Of a stretch of 32,912 nt of DNA, positions 27,097 through 32,912 are shown piece after piece. This DNA comes from Planctomycetaceae bacterium. Its GTDB lineage: Bacteria > Planctomycetota > Planctomycetia > Planctomycetales > Planctomycetaceae. The position numbers and the translations under genes are program-made. Below the pieces are notes generated by a model. That model worked only from the letters and a program-made list of their open reading frames with translations. It had not been told where the DNA came from and did not search any database. The stretch lies in NCBI GenBank assembly GCA_020426515.1, contig JAGQPW010000059.1:1-32912 (forward strand). Direction: 5' to 3'. Numbering within the stretch: position 1 is the first letter of the stretch; every line of letters starts with the position of its first letter.

Positions 27097-28146
27097 CTAG
27101 TTCAGATAACCTGCGCCGCCGTCACCTGCAACGACCTGACCCAGCTGCCGCCACGTTTGGCCTGCTGCGTTGAGTGCTGCACCGATGGCTTCTGCCTGAG
27201 CCGGCTGAACCAGCAGCACGAGGCCAATTCCCATGTTGAAGACGCGAAACATCTCTTCCCGCTCCACGCTTCCGAGACGCTGCAGCCATTGAAAGACGGG
27301 AGCAGGTTCCCAAGTGCTGCGGTCAATCTGTGCCCAGGTCCCTTCGGGCATGATGCGTTCAATGTTCTCCACGAGCCCCCCGCCGGTGATGTGAGCAATT
27401 CCGGTAACAGCGGATCGGCGCGTGGGGTCGGCGAGCAGGTCGGTCAGCAGTTTTGCGTAGATCTTCGTCGGGGTAAGGAGCGTCTCGCCGACGGTTGCTC
27501 CAAGTTCGTCGACATGGTCACCAACATCGAGCCCGGCCGCCTCGAAGACGATCTTGCGGACGAGACTGAATCCGTTGGAGTGGACTCCCGAAGAATCGAT
27601 GCCCAGCAGAACATCACCCACACCGATACGTGAACCATCAATGAGTTGCGACTTTTCAACCACTCCGACGCAGAACCCCGCCATGTCGAAGTCGCCGGGG
27701 GAATAGATGTCCGGCATGATGGCTGTTTCGCCACCAATAAGTGCGGCTCCGGCCTGCATGCAGCCTCCGCTTACCCCTTCCACAAGCGCGGCAATCAGCT
27801 CAGGATCGTCCTTTCCCAGGGCGAGGTAGTCGAGGAAGAACAGGGGCTCCGCACCGACGCAAAGGCAGTCGTTGACGCACATGGCGACGAGGTCGATGCC
27901 TACGGTGTTGTAGGTCTTCGTGCGAACGGCAAGCTTCAGCTTTGTTCCGACACCATCGGTTCCGGAGACGAGGACCGGGTCTTCGTATTTGCGGCTGCCG
28001 TCAAAAAGACGAAAGAGACCGGCGAAGCCTCCATCCAGCGGCATGACGCCGGGGCGGTGGGTCTGCTTGAGGAGCCGGGGAATGCGTCGCATCGCATCGG
28101 CATACAAGTCGAGATCAACACCAGCATCTTTGTACGAAATGGCCAT
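27097..28146 (-). CDS. purM: Phosphoribosylformylglycinamidine cyclo-ligase (AIR synthetase)
   Basis: A 349-residue enzyme of purine synthesis that closes the imidazole ring: FGAM plus ATP gives AIR. The ATG at 28146 begins MAISYKDAGVDLDLYADAMR, the expected PurM start; the frame stays open to 28239, but the added residues have no family match. Signature segments are the ATP/phosphate region SGTDGVGTKLKLA (DGVGTKLK at 64-71), VNDCLCVGAEPLFFLDYLA near 91-109, GGETAIMPD (138-146), and LGIDSSGVHSNGFSL and HITGGGLVENIERIMP further on. Length and motif order are normal for the family. rpsU lies upstream on the same strand, but the 163-base gap between them holds two hairpins, so separate transcription is likely. 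Confidence 0.97.
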   Translation of the reverse strand: MAISYKDAGVDLDLYADAMRRIPRLLKQTHRPGVMPLDGGFAGLFRLFDGSRKYEDPVLVSGTDGVGTKLKLAVRTKTYNTVGIDLVAMCVNDCLCVGAEPLFFLDYLALGKDDPELIAALVEGVSGGCMQAGAALIGGETAIMPDIYSPGDFDMAGFCVGVVEKSQLIDGSRIGVGDVLLGIDSSGVHSNGFSLVRKIVFEAAGLDVGDHVDELGATVGETLLTPTKIYAKLLTDLLADPTRRSAVTGIAHITGGGLVENIERIMPEGTWAQIDRSTWEPAPVFQWLQRLGSVEREEMFRVFNMGIGLVLLVQPAQAEAIGAALNAAGQTWRQLGQVVAGDGGAGYLN

Positions 28147-28255
28147 GAGGGCTTTGCGTCCGAAGCGAATATGAAGCGGGAATGAGCCAAGCGTACCGTG
28201 CCGTCTGCCGTGGAAGCAATCGACCAGCGCCAAGAGCAAGGCCCGTAAATGCCAG

Positions 28256-28278
28256 CAGCACGCCTTGTGAGCGTGCTG
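28256..28278. terminator. Hairpin between rpsU and purM
   Basis: CAGCACGC (28256-28263), a seven-base loop and GCGTGCTG (28271-28278) form a perfect 8-bp GC-rich stem. No T-run follows on either strand, so it may be a Rho-assisted end of the rpsU transcript, an RNA-stability element or a dispersed repeat. Confidence 0.35.
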
Positions 28279-28292
28279 AGCGAACCATCAAC

Positions 28293-28308
28293 CTCGCGTA
28301 AACGCGAG
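28293..28308. repeat. CTCGCG-TAAA-CGCGAG hairpin abutting the rpsU stop codon
   Basis: A perfect 6-bp stem with a four-base loop begins one base after the rpsU stop (TAG at 28312-28310). It lies 14 bases from the 8-bp hairpin at 28256-28278. A tandem of two short GC-rich hairpins after a ribosomal gene suggests a transcript-end structure; no T-run is present. Confidence 0.4.
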
Positions 28309-28309
28309 A

Positions 28310-28504
28310 CTACTTGGCGTTTGACTGATTGATGCGGGCGCGGTTCTTGGCGCGGCGACGTTCGCGACGGCGTTCCTCGCTCGGCTTTTCGAAGAACTCA
28401 CGCTTGCGGAGTTCCTTCTTCATGCCGGAGTACTCAACCATCTTACGAAACCGACGCACGGCTTCCTGAACCGACTCATTTTCACGCAAACGCAGCTTAA
28501 CCAC
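28310..28504 (-). CDS. rpsU: 30S ribosomal protein bS21
   Basis: A 64-residue, very basic protein of the small ribosomal subunit, near the platform where mRNA enters. The sequence starts [20 protein letters not shown] and carries the bS21 pattern: an acidic ENESVQEA patch, then [19 protein letters not shown], with an Arg-rich C-terminus. The start codon is GTG at 28504, fixed by the strong AGGAG Shine-Dalgarno sequence (minus strand, 28515-28511), and the GTG start gives the normal family length. A good sigma-70 promoter lies 82 bases upstream at 28586-28614. purM follows after two hairpins. Confidence 0.96.
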   Translation of the reverse strand: MVKLRLRENESVQEAVRRFRKMVEYSGMKKELRKREFFEKPSEERRRERRRAKNRARINQSNAK

Positions 28505-28585
28505 GCTTAATCTCCTGTGCCGCTATCGGCGACAACCTCCATGAACCTGCGGACGGCACCCGCCGACCGATCCCTTAACTTTCAG

Positions 28586-28614
28586 AATTTATCTGGCTGG
28601 AGATGTTCTGGCAA
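28586..28614 (-). promoter_or_regulatory. Sigma-70-type promoter of rpsU
   Basis: On the minus strand TTGCCA (28614-28609) and TAAATT (28591-28586) are separated by exactly 17 bases. Both hexamers are close to consensus and the position fits an approximately 75-base leader of rpsU. The rest of the 235-base gap 28505-28739 shows no gene. Confidence 0.5.
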
Positions 28615-28739
28615 GCGTGGCGAGTTCGGAAGGATTGCGCGGACTGACGGGCGTTCCTTACTTCGCTGGCAATTCAGCCGAGAATCGGTAGATTTCCATC
28701 GGGGATGATTGATGAGATTGGTTCACTGAGGGAAGGCCG

Positions 28740-29237
28740 ATGATCTGCCAGAACTGTGGTGTCGAGGCGCCGACGAAGTATGTCGCGTTTCATCAAAACA
28801 TCGGGGCCCTTGTGATGAGGTTCAGCAAGTCAATTGAAGGCGAGCTGTGCAAGTCCTGTGTTCACAAGAATTTCTGGTCGATGACCGGCACGACTCTGGT
28901 GCTGGGGTGGTGGGGGCTGATTTCCTTTGTTCTGACGATCGGGTTCGTGCTGAATAACGTGATTCGCTACCTGCTGTGTCTGGGCATGGACCCCGTCCCG
29001 CTTGATGCAGTGGCTCCGAGGCTGACGGAAGCTGACGTCGAGCGGATTGAGCCGTTTGCAGAAGAGTTGTTTGACCGCCTGCAGGTGATGCGAGATCCGA
29101 ATTTGGCAGAACCGTTTGACGAGGTGGCCACGGACATTGCCAACCGGGCTCGCGTGACGCCGGGGCAGATATTGCTCTTCCTGCGTGCGGTGGTCGCTCA
29201 GCAACACCCCGAACGGTTTCAGAATGACGCGTCGTAG
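28740..29237 (+). CDS. Small membrane protein with an N-terminal zinc ribbon
   Basis: A 165-residue protein of unknown function. GGGAAGG at 28730-28736 precedes the ATG. Four cysteines in two pairs (Cys3-x-x-Cys6 and Cys37-x-x-Cys40) can form a zinc ribbon, split by a 30-residue insert (FHQNIGALVMRFSKSIEGEL). A long hydrophobic region at 50-80 (TTLVLGWWGLISFVLTIGFV) holds one long or two short membrane segments. The C-terminal 75 residues are soluble and mostly helical (LTEADVERIEPFAEELFDRL; ARVTPGQILLFLRAVVAQQH). The layout suggests a membrane-anchored cytoplasmic domain. It is convergent with the 29247 gene, nine bases apart. Confidence 0.75.
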   Translation: MICQNCGVEAPTKYVAFHQNIGALVMRFSKSIEGELCKSCVHKNFWSMTGTTLVLGWWGLISFVLTIGFVLNNVIRYLLCLGMDPVPLDAVAPRLTEADVERIEPFAEELFDRLQVMRDPNLAEPFDEVATDIANRARVTPGQILLFLRAVVAQQHPERFQNDAS

Positions 29238-29246
29238 GGCGCAGGC

Positions 29247-29747
29247 TCAGGTCATGCGGGCCGACGCAGATTCATTTTCGGCAATCCTGAGCGGCGTGTA
29301 CTGACCGGCGAGACGTTCGACCGCCAATTCGGGCGCCATATTGAACAGGGCTTTGCCGCCGGTTCCCCACTGGCCTTCGTGACAGTGGAAGACGGCGGAC
29401 GCATCGCGCACATCGCCCACAGCGGCGACATCTTCCATGTCGCTCCCTGCGATCGCTTCAAAGTGGATTTCGACGGCGGCAAAGGCGGCGATTTCCCCGG
29501 ATTCCACTTCCCGGGCAAAGCGGACGGCATCTTTCCAGTCGCAGTGCTTCCAGCGCAGACCACGCGGCTTCCCGGTGGCGGAGGCGAGTTCGAAGAACCG
29601 GGCCTCCAGGACTTCCCGCCGGTGTCGAAACTCCTGAATCGCGCGTTGTTCTTCACGCTGCAACGTGCGCTGAGCCAGTCTGGGGGCCAGCAGCGCAATT
29701 CCAGCCAGAACAGCGAGAGAAACAACTCCGGCAATCAGCCAAACCAT
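29247..29747 (-). CDS. Small single-pass membrane protein downstream of gpsA
   Basis: A 166-residue protein that I do not recognise. The N-terminus is one membrane segment (MVWLIAGVVSLAVLAGIALL), followed by a charged helix (LAQRTLQREEQRAIQEFRHR) and a soluble domain at about 60-150 with alternating hydrophobic residues (EIAAFAAVEIHFEAIAGSDM; VRDASAVFHCHEGQWGTGGK). A short HCHEG segment has one Cys and two His but no recognised metal motif. Its ATG is 14 bases after the gpsA stop, so the two are probably one transcript. The opposite-strand frame over this region has no support from a start site or motif. Confidence 0.72.
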   Translation of the reverse strand: MVWLIAGVVSLAVLAGIALLAPRLAQRTLQREEQRAIQEFRHRREVLEARFFELASATGKPRGLRWKHCDWKDAVRFAREVESGEIAAFAAVEIHFEAIAGSDMEDVAAVGDVRDASAVFHCHEGQWGTGGKALFNMAPELAVERLAGQYTPLRIAENESASARMT

Positions 29748-29761
29748 GGAATCTTGCCCGT

Positions 29762-30757
29762 TTATTCGTCACGCAATGGCCGCATCATCAACGCCTGTGT
29801 TGCGGCTTCCGGAGTGTGAGTACCGTTCAAGACCGCACAGACTTCCGCCGTAATGGGCATCTCAATGCCCTTCTGGTCGGCAAGTTCCAGAACGGCGTGA
29901 GCGGTGTTAATCCCTTCCGCGACAGCATTCATCGACTTGAGAATGTTGTGCAGCGTCTCTCCCTTGCCCAGTCGCTCACCCACGAGTCGATTGCGTCCGT
30001 GGCGGCTGGTGCAGGTGGTGATCAAGTCGCCGATTCCCGCCAGTCCGGCAAACGTGGAGGGTTCAGCCCCCAGAGCCTCACCAAAGCGGCTGATTTCGAC
30101 GATGCCTCGGGTCATCAGGGCCGACTTGGCGTTGTCGCCATACTCCAGCCCGTCGCAGATTCCGGCGGCAATGGCGATGACGTTCTTTAGGGCTCCGGCG
30201 AGTTCGACACCGATCAGATCGGGATTGGTGTAAATGCGGAACCGATCCGTTGTGAACATCTCCTGGACTCGGCGTGCGAGCACCACATCGCCACTGGCAG
30301 CAACGACGCTGGCAGGCAGCCTGCGGGCGATTTCCTCGGCGTGGCTGGGACCGCTGAGAGCGACGACTGCACGTCCACCGAGGACTTCGGAAATGATCTG
30401 GCTGGGGCGTAGCAGCGTGTCGATTTCGATGCCCTTGACCACACTGATGACCGGGCGATTGCTGGTGAGTGTGGGGGCAATGCTTTCCAGTGTTTCCCGC
30501 AGGTATTTTGAAGGGATCGCAGCGACGAGGAACTCGGATCCGGCGACGGCGGCTTCGATATCCGCTGTAATCTGGACTTCGTCCGGGATGCGGACGCCCG
30601 GCAGCAGGCGCTTGTTCTCGCGGTTCCGGGCGAGCTGATCCGCATGTTCAGCATCTCGTGCCCAGATGGCCACCTGTTGGTCGGGATGTTCGGCCAGCAG
30701 GATCGAGCAAGCTGTTGCCATCGCACCACTGCCGAGAATGGTCGTTTTGGTTCCCAT
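29762..30757 (-). CDS. gpsA: Glycerol-3-phosphate dehydrogenase [NAD(P)+]
   Basis: A 331-residue cytoplasmic enzyme that reduces dihydroxyacetone phosphate to sn-glycerol-3-phosphate for phospholipid synthesis. The N-terminal Rossmann motif is ILGSGAMATACSILLA (Gly9, Gly11), where GAGxWG is more usual; the serine, alanine-methionine changes keep the fold-critical glycines. Conserved segments follow: VVKGIE with Lys108, SGPSHAEEI near 135-143, ELAGALKNVIAIAAG with catalytic Lys191, and GIGDLITTCTSRHGRNR with Asp244 and Arg255. Length is typical. It reads into the small membrane protein at 29747 after 14 bases, and its own start faces the divergent 77-aa gene across 228 bases. Confidence 0.96.
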   Translation of the reverse strand: MGTKTTILGSGAMATACSILLAEHPDQQVAIWARDAEHADQLARNRENKRLLPGVRIPDEVQITADIEAAVAGSEFLVAAIPSKYLRETLESIAPTLTSNRPVISVVKGIEIDTLLRPSQIISEVLGGRAVVALSGPSHAEEIARRLPASVVAASGDVVLARRVQEMFTTDRFRIYTNPDLIGVELAGALKNVIAIAAGICDGLEYGDNAKSALMTRGIVEISRFGEALGAEPSTFAGLAGIGDLITTCTSRHGRNRLVGERLGKGETLHNILKSMNAVAEGINTAHAVLELADQKGIEMPITAEVCAVLNGTHTPEAATQALMMRPLRDE

Positions 30758-30838
30758 ATTGATCCGAAAAAGATGAAGTGAGCTCTGCTGAATAGGACGG
30801 TGCCACCCATGGAAACGGAATAATCGGCATTCTTACAT

Positions 30839-30868
30839 CTCAAACCGTTCGCAATGGGCGGGTTTGAG
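30839..30868. other. Hairpin in the gpsA upstream region
   Basis: CTCAAACC (30839-30846) and GGTTTGAG (30861-30868) form a perfect 8-bp inverted repeat with a 14-base loop. It lies between the divergent starts of gpsA (30757) and the 77-aa gene (30986), so it is not a terminator for either; it may be a regulatory site. The rest of 30758-30985 shows no gene. Confidence 0.4.
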
Positions 30869-30985
30869 TGAGCAGCTTCCCGATTTCGAATCTCGTGACC
30901 TAGGGTTCCAGTACACGCAGGTGCCGCAGGCTGAGGGACAGTCGTCGAGCCGTCAACAAACAGGGCACCATACGGGAGTACGATA

Positions 30986-31219
30986 ATGCAAGTTGGATCA
31001 GAACAACAGGCCCCCTTTGTCGATCGTCGGCGCGGCGGAAACGGTCAGGAAAAGCCCGGGGCAGAACGTCGCCAGTTTTCCGATTCTCGGAACACGAGCC
31101 GACCCGAAGTTGACGAGCTGGCCAAGGCCGTCGACCAGTACAAACTGATGCATCGCCGTCGATTCATCACGTTTGAAGAACTGTACGACGTCATGGCGGG
31201 ACTCGGTTACCACAAGTAA
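30986..31219 (+). CDS. Small basic protein of unknown function (77 aa)
   Basis: GGGAG at 30974-30978 sits seven bases before the ATG. The first 35 residues are polar and probably disordered (DRRRGGNGQEKPGAERRQ). The rest is likely helical: RPEVDELAKAVDQYKLMHRR followed by FITFEELYDVMAGLGYHK, which looks like a small conserved regulatory or adaptor module. I do not recognise a named family. It is a single gene between gpsA and tRNA-Leu. Confidence 0.7.
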   Translation: MQVGSEQQAPFVDRRRGGNGQEKPGAERRQFSDSRNTSRPEVDELAKAVDQYKLMHRRRFITFEELYDVMAGLGYHK

Positions 31220-31252
31220 CAGATGCCTCCAGGCTGACGACAGCGGTTCTCG

Positions 31253-31278
31253 GAGTGAACACCCTCGAGTGTTCGCTC
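31253..31278 (+). terminator. Possible hairpin terminator after the 77-aa gene
   Basis: GAGTGAACAC (31253-31262) can pair over all ten positions with GTGTTCGCTC (31269-31278), counting one G-U pair, across a six-base loop. It lies 34 bases after the stop. There is no T-run, so intrinsic termination is uncertain. Confidence 0.35.
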
Positions 31279-31400
31279 AGCATTGCATTTGCAGGGGAAC
31301 TCGGCTCCAGCTGGAGGTTCGAGTTCACCGGTCGTGACGATTCACGGATTGTGGATGGAGACAACTGGCTGGTGAGCCTCGTAACTGGCGATTCGTTCGG

Positions 31401-31429
31401 TTGCTCGTGGGTGAACCTTTTCCTAACAT
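31401..31429 (+). promoter_or_regulatory. Sigma-70-type promoter of tRNA-Leu
   Basis: TTGCTC (31401-31406) and TAACAT (31424-31429) are separated by 17 bases. Transcription would start around 31436, about 14 bases before the mature tRNA 5' end, a normal leader for a single tRNA gene. Confidence 0.5.
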
Positions 31430-31449
31430 CCGCCTCCAGACAATGCCCG

Positions 31450-31533
31450 GCCCAAGTGGCGGAACTGGCAGACGCGCATGGTTGAGGGCCATGTGGGGTA
31501 ACACCCGTGGAGGTTCGAGTCCTCTCTTGGGCA
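31450..31533 (+). tRNA. tRNA-Leu (anticodon GAG)
   Basis: The 84-base sequence folds into a class II tRNA. The acceptor stem GCCCAAG (31450-31456) pairs with CTTGGGC (31526-31532), with discriminator A at 31533. The anticodon stem CATGG/CCATG (31477-31481, 31489-31493) encloses loop TTGAGGG, giving GAG at 31484-31486, which reads CUC/CUU leucine codons. The long variable arm (around TGGGGTAACACCCGT) is typical of leucine tRNAs, and the T-loop reads TTCGAGT. CCA is not encoded (TTG follows), so it must be added after transcription. Confidence 0.95.
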
Positions 31534-31544
31534 TTGTATGATGA

Positions 31545-31581
31545 GACTGACCCCCAGAAATTGGGTGTCAGTCTTTTTTTT
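31545..31581 (+). terminator. Intrinsic terminator after tRNA-Leu
   Basis: GACTGACCCCCA and TGGGTGTCAGTC form a 12-bp stem with one mismatch and a five-base loop, followed at once by eight T residues (31574-31581). It begins 12 bases after the tRNA. This is the clearest Rho-independent terminator in the window. Confidence 0.88.
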
Positions 31582-31655
31582 GCGCCCGTTGATCCGGAGT
31601 GGCTGTTCGTCCGTTCTGCATCTCGGACGACATGCTATTCAACGAGGTTCCCCCG

Positions 31656-31976
31656 ATGTTCTGCCCCCACTGCGGTCGAGAAAATCCCGATGACGCGCAC
31701 AATTGCGTGGCCTGTGGGGCTCAGTTGCCTGATCTGCAGGAGCCAGATGAGTTCTCATTGCGGGTGGCGGAAATCGCCCGTCGCGACGGGAAAATTGCCG
31801 CCATTAAGTTCGTGCGCAAGGAACAGCGTCTTGGTCTGAAAGCAGCCAAAGAGGAAGTCGAGGCGATTCTCGATGAGCTTGGCGTGGACCTGCCGTCGTC
31901 TGGAGGTTGCCTCGGGGTACTGCTGGCCGCCGTCGCGACCATGGGATGCTGTTGCTTGCTGTGGATCTGGATCTGA
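31656..31976 (+). CDS. Zinc-ribbon protein with an L7/L12-like motif and a C-terminal membrane anchor
   Basis: A 106-residue protein. GAGG at 31644-31647 supports the ATG at 31656; an upstream in-frame start at 31599 overlaps the terminator's downstream flank and adds no domain. Residues 1-22 form a zinc ribbon (Cys3-x-x-Cys6 and Cys17-x-x-Cys20). Residues about 44-72 (GKIAAIKFVRKEQRLGLKAA and KEEVEAIL) closely resemble the C-terminal domain of ribosomal protein L7/L12 (KIxVIKxVRxxTGLGLKEAK). Residues 85-106 form a hydrophobic, cysteine-rich end (GVLLAAVATMGCCCLLWIWI), likely a tail anchor. L7/L12-like modules outside the ribosome are found in small bacterial proteins of unknown role. The gene lies between tRNA-Leu and fhcB. 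Confidence 0.78.
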   Translation: MFCPHCGRENPDDAHNCVACGAQLPDLQEPDEFSLRVAEIARRDGKIAAIKFVRKEQRLGLKAAKEEVEAILDELGVDLPSSGGCLGVLLAAVATMGCCCLLWIWI

Positions 31977-32033
31977 ACCAACGCGTGTCCGTCGATCGGA
32001 ATACTGTGGCCCAGTTCATCACGCCGATGGACG

Positions 32034-32912
32034 CTACCGCAGGCGGGCAGCGAGTGCGGCGAGGAGTTCATGGTCGGCTGGCAAGTCGGATTTCAGTACG
32101 GCGTGCAAGGGGAGTGGCGTGCCATCCAGCCGGGAAGTTGTTCCCCCGCGATGCAGCCCGTATGTCGACGTGTTCAAGCGGACGGTCGGCGTAAAGTCCA
32201 GCTCGTGCCAGCCAGAGTCGAGAACCACGGTGGGAACAGACTTCAGGTGTGCCAGGGCCGCAGCGGGAAGCTGATGCAGACCAGTGGTTCCCAGTAGCAG
32301 CACGGCATCCACTTCGCCCCGCTCAAGGAGGTTGGTTGCCGTAAACTCGCCGGGGTTGTATCGAGGGTAGCCGCGGGACATGTTGACACACATTGGGTAT
32401 CCCGTCTGCCAGCTGAGTACAGATTCTGCGCTGGATGCCTCTCCGGGATTCCGCAGGCCGCGAACGACCCAGCGGGTGTGGGCGTTGAGATCGGTGACCA
32501 GACGCAGCAGTGCTTCAACATTCTGATGCGGCAGACCGTGCGCTGTGAGACCAGGTCCAAAGAAGGCGGCACCATATTGTGCTGATTTGAATTGCTGGAC
32601 CAGCGGACTCAGCTGGGAGACTGAGACGCCAGCTATCGTGTTGTCGGAGAGGGGCACACCCTTCACGAGCCCTCGCAGTGCCCACAGCAGCTCGAAATCG
32701 CTGCCGGGGTCAATCTGCAGGAAGGTGTCGGCCAGTGCGGAGGTTTCGGTGGGGGCGACATCGACCACGATCACCTGACGATCGCGGCGTCCCCCGGGTA
32801 CGAATAAGCCGGGAGCATCGACGAATCGTTCGATGAACCGGGGATGGCTGTGTGCCGGATTGCAGCCCCAGAACAGGATTGTGTTCGAGCGTGCGCGCAC
32901 CTCTCCCAGCGA
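32034..32912 (-). CDS. fhcB: Formylmethanofuran dehydrogenase/transferase-hydrolase subunit B (5' end outside window)
   Basis: The frame is open from the right edge (SLGEVRARSNTILFWGCNPA) to a TAG at 32036-32034, 292 residues; a GTG at 32900 lies inside it and is not the true start. The segment ILFWGCNPAHSHPRFIERF, then VVDVAPTETSALADTFLQI, LRGLVKG, and later NPGEFTATNLLERGEVDAVL match subunit B of formylmethanofuran dehydrogenase. In bacteria that oxidise C1 units with tetrahydromethanopterin (methylotrophs and many planctomycetes), the protein is part of the Fhc complex, which moves the formyl group to methanofuran and releases formate. The N-terminal part, which would show whether the molybdenum-site residues are kept, is outside the window. 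Confidence 0.85.
   Translation of the reverse strand, partial: SLGEVRARSNTILFWGCNPAHSHPRFIERFVDAPGLFVPGGRRDRQVIVVDVAPTETSALADTFLQIDPGSDFELLWALRGLVKGVPLSDNTIAGVSVSQLSPLVQQFKSAQYGAAFFGPGLTAHGLPHQNVEALLRLVTDLNAHTRWVVRGLRNPGEASSAESVLSWQTGYPMCVNMSRGYPRYNPGEFTATNLLERGEVDAVLLLGTTGLHQLPAAALAHLKSVPTVVLDSGWHELDFTPTVRLNTSTYGLHRGGTTSRLDGTPLPLHAVLKSDLPADHELLAALAARLR

Noticed and set aside
31255..31485. 76-aa frame running into tRNA-Leu
   Set aside because: It overlaps the tRNA promoter and half of the tRNA and has no protein features.

Overview
The window looks like a piece of a planctomycete chromosome, most likely from the Planctomycetaceae; I cannot assign a genus. The main evidence is a long array of planctomycete-type secreted cytochrome proteins (PSCyt1-DUF1549-DUF1553) alternating with Tat-exported DUF1501 proteins. 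Further support comes from a bacterial formylmethanofuran transferase/hydrolase subunit (FhcB) of the tetrahydromethanopterin C1 pathway, a YHYH-domain protein, and a Ser/Thr kinase with the N-terminal pre-domain common in this phylum. No mobile element, phage gene or CRISPR array was found.

Layout. 1-2749: the 5' part of a membrane-bound PAS-domain sensor that runs off the left edge, and a lipoprotein that joins a CX5R phosphatase to a C-terminal cytochrome c'-like haem site (both minus strand). 2912-3673: a PAS-AraC regulator, divergent from the array; the 226-bp region between them carries candidate promoters and an 11-bp inverted repeat whose arm centres are 53 bp apart. 3900-18742: seven plus-strand genes, three PSCyt1/DUF1549/DUF1553 di-haem proteins and four DUF1501 proteins, with short gaps or ATGA overlaps, so probably one operon. 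18966-25102: a set of secreted hydrolases: an M14 carboxypeptidase-like protein, a serine beta-lactamase-family protein (minus strand), a YHYH protein, an SGNH hydrolase and a Tat-exported metallophosphoesterase.

25104-32912 is mostly housekeeping: mobA, a Ser/Thr kinase, purM, rpsU, two small conserved-looking proteins, gpsA with a downstream small membrane protein, a 77-aa protein, tRNA-Leu(GAG) with a good terminator, a zinc-ribbon protein with an L7/L12-like motif and a membrane anchor, and the 3' part of fhcB.

Working model (inference): the PAS-AraC regulator senses a signal and controls the array. Its products are exported (cytochromes by Sec with haem attached outside the cytoplasm, DUF1501 proteins by Tat) and act together in the planctomycete cell envelope, probably in polymer breakdown. 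The biochemical role of the DUF1549/DUF1553/DUF1501 proteins is not established, and the hydrolases downstream fit this only by location and export signals.
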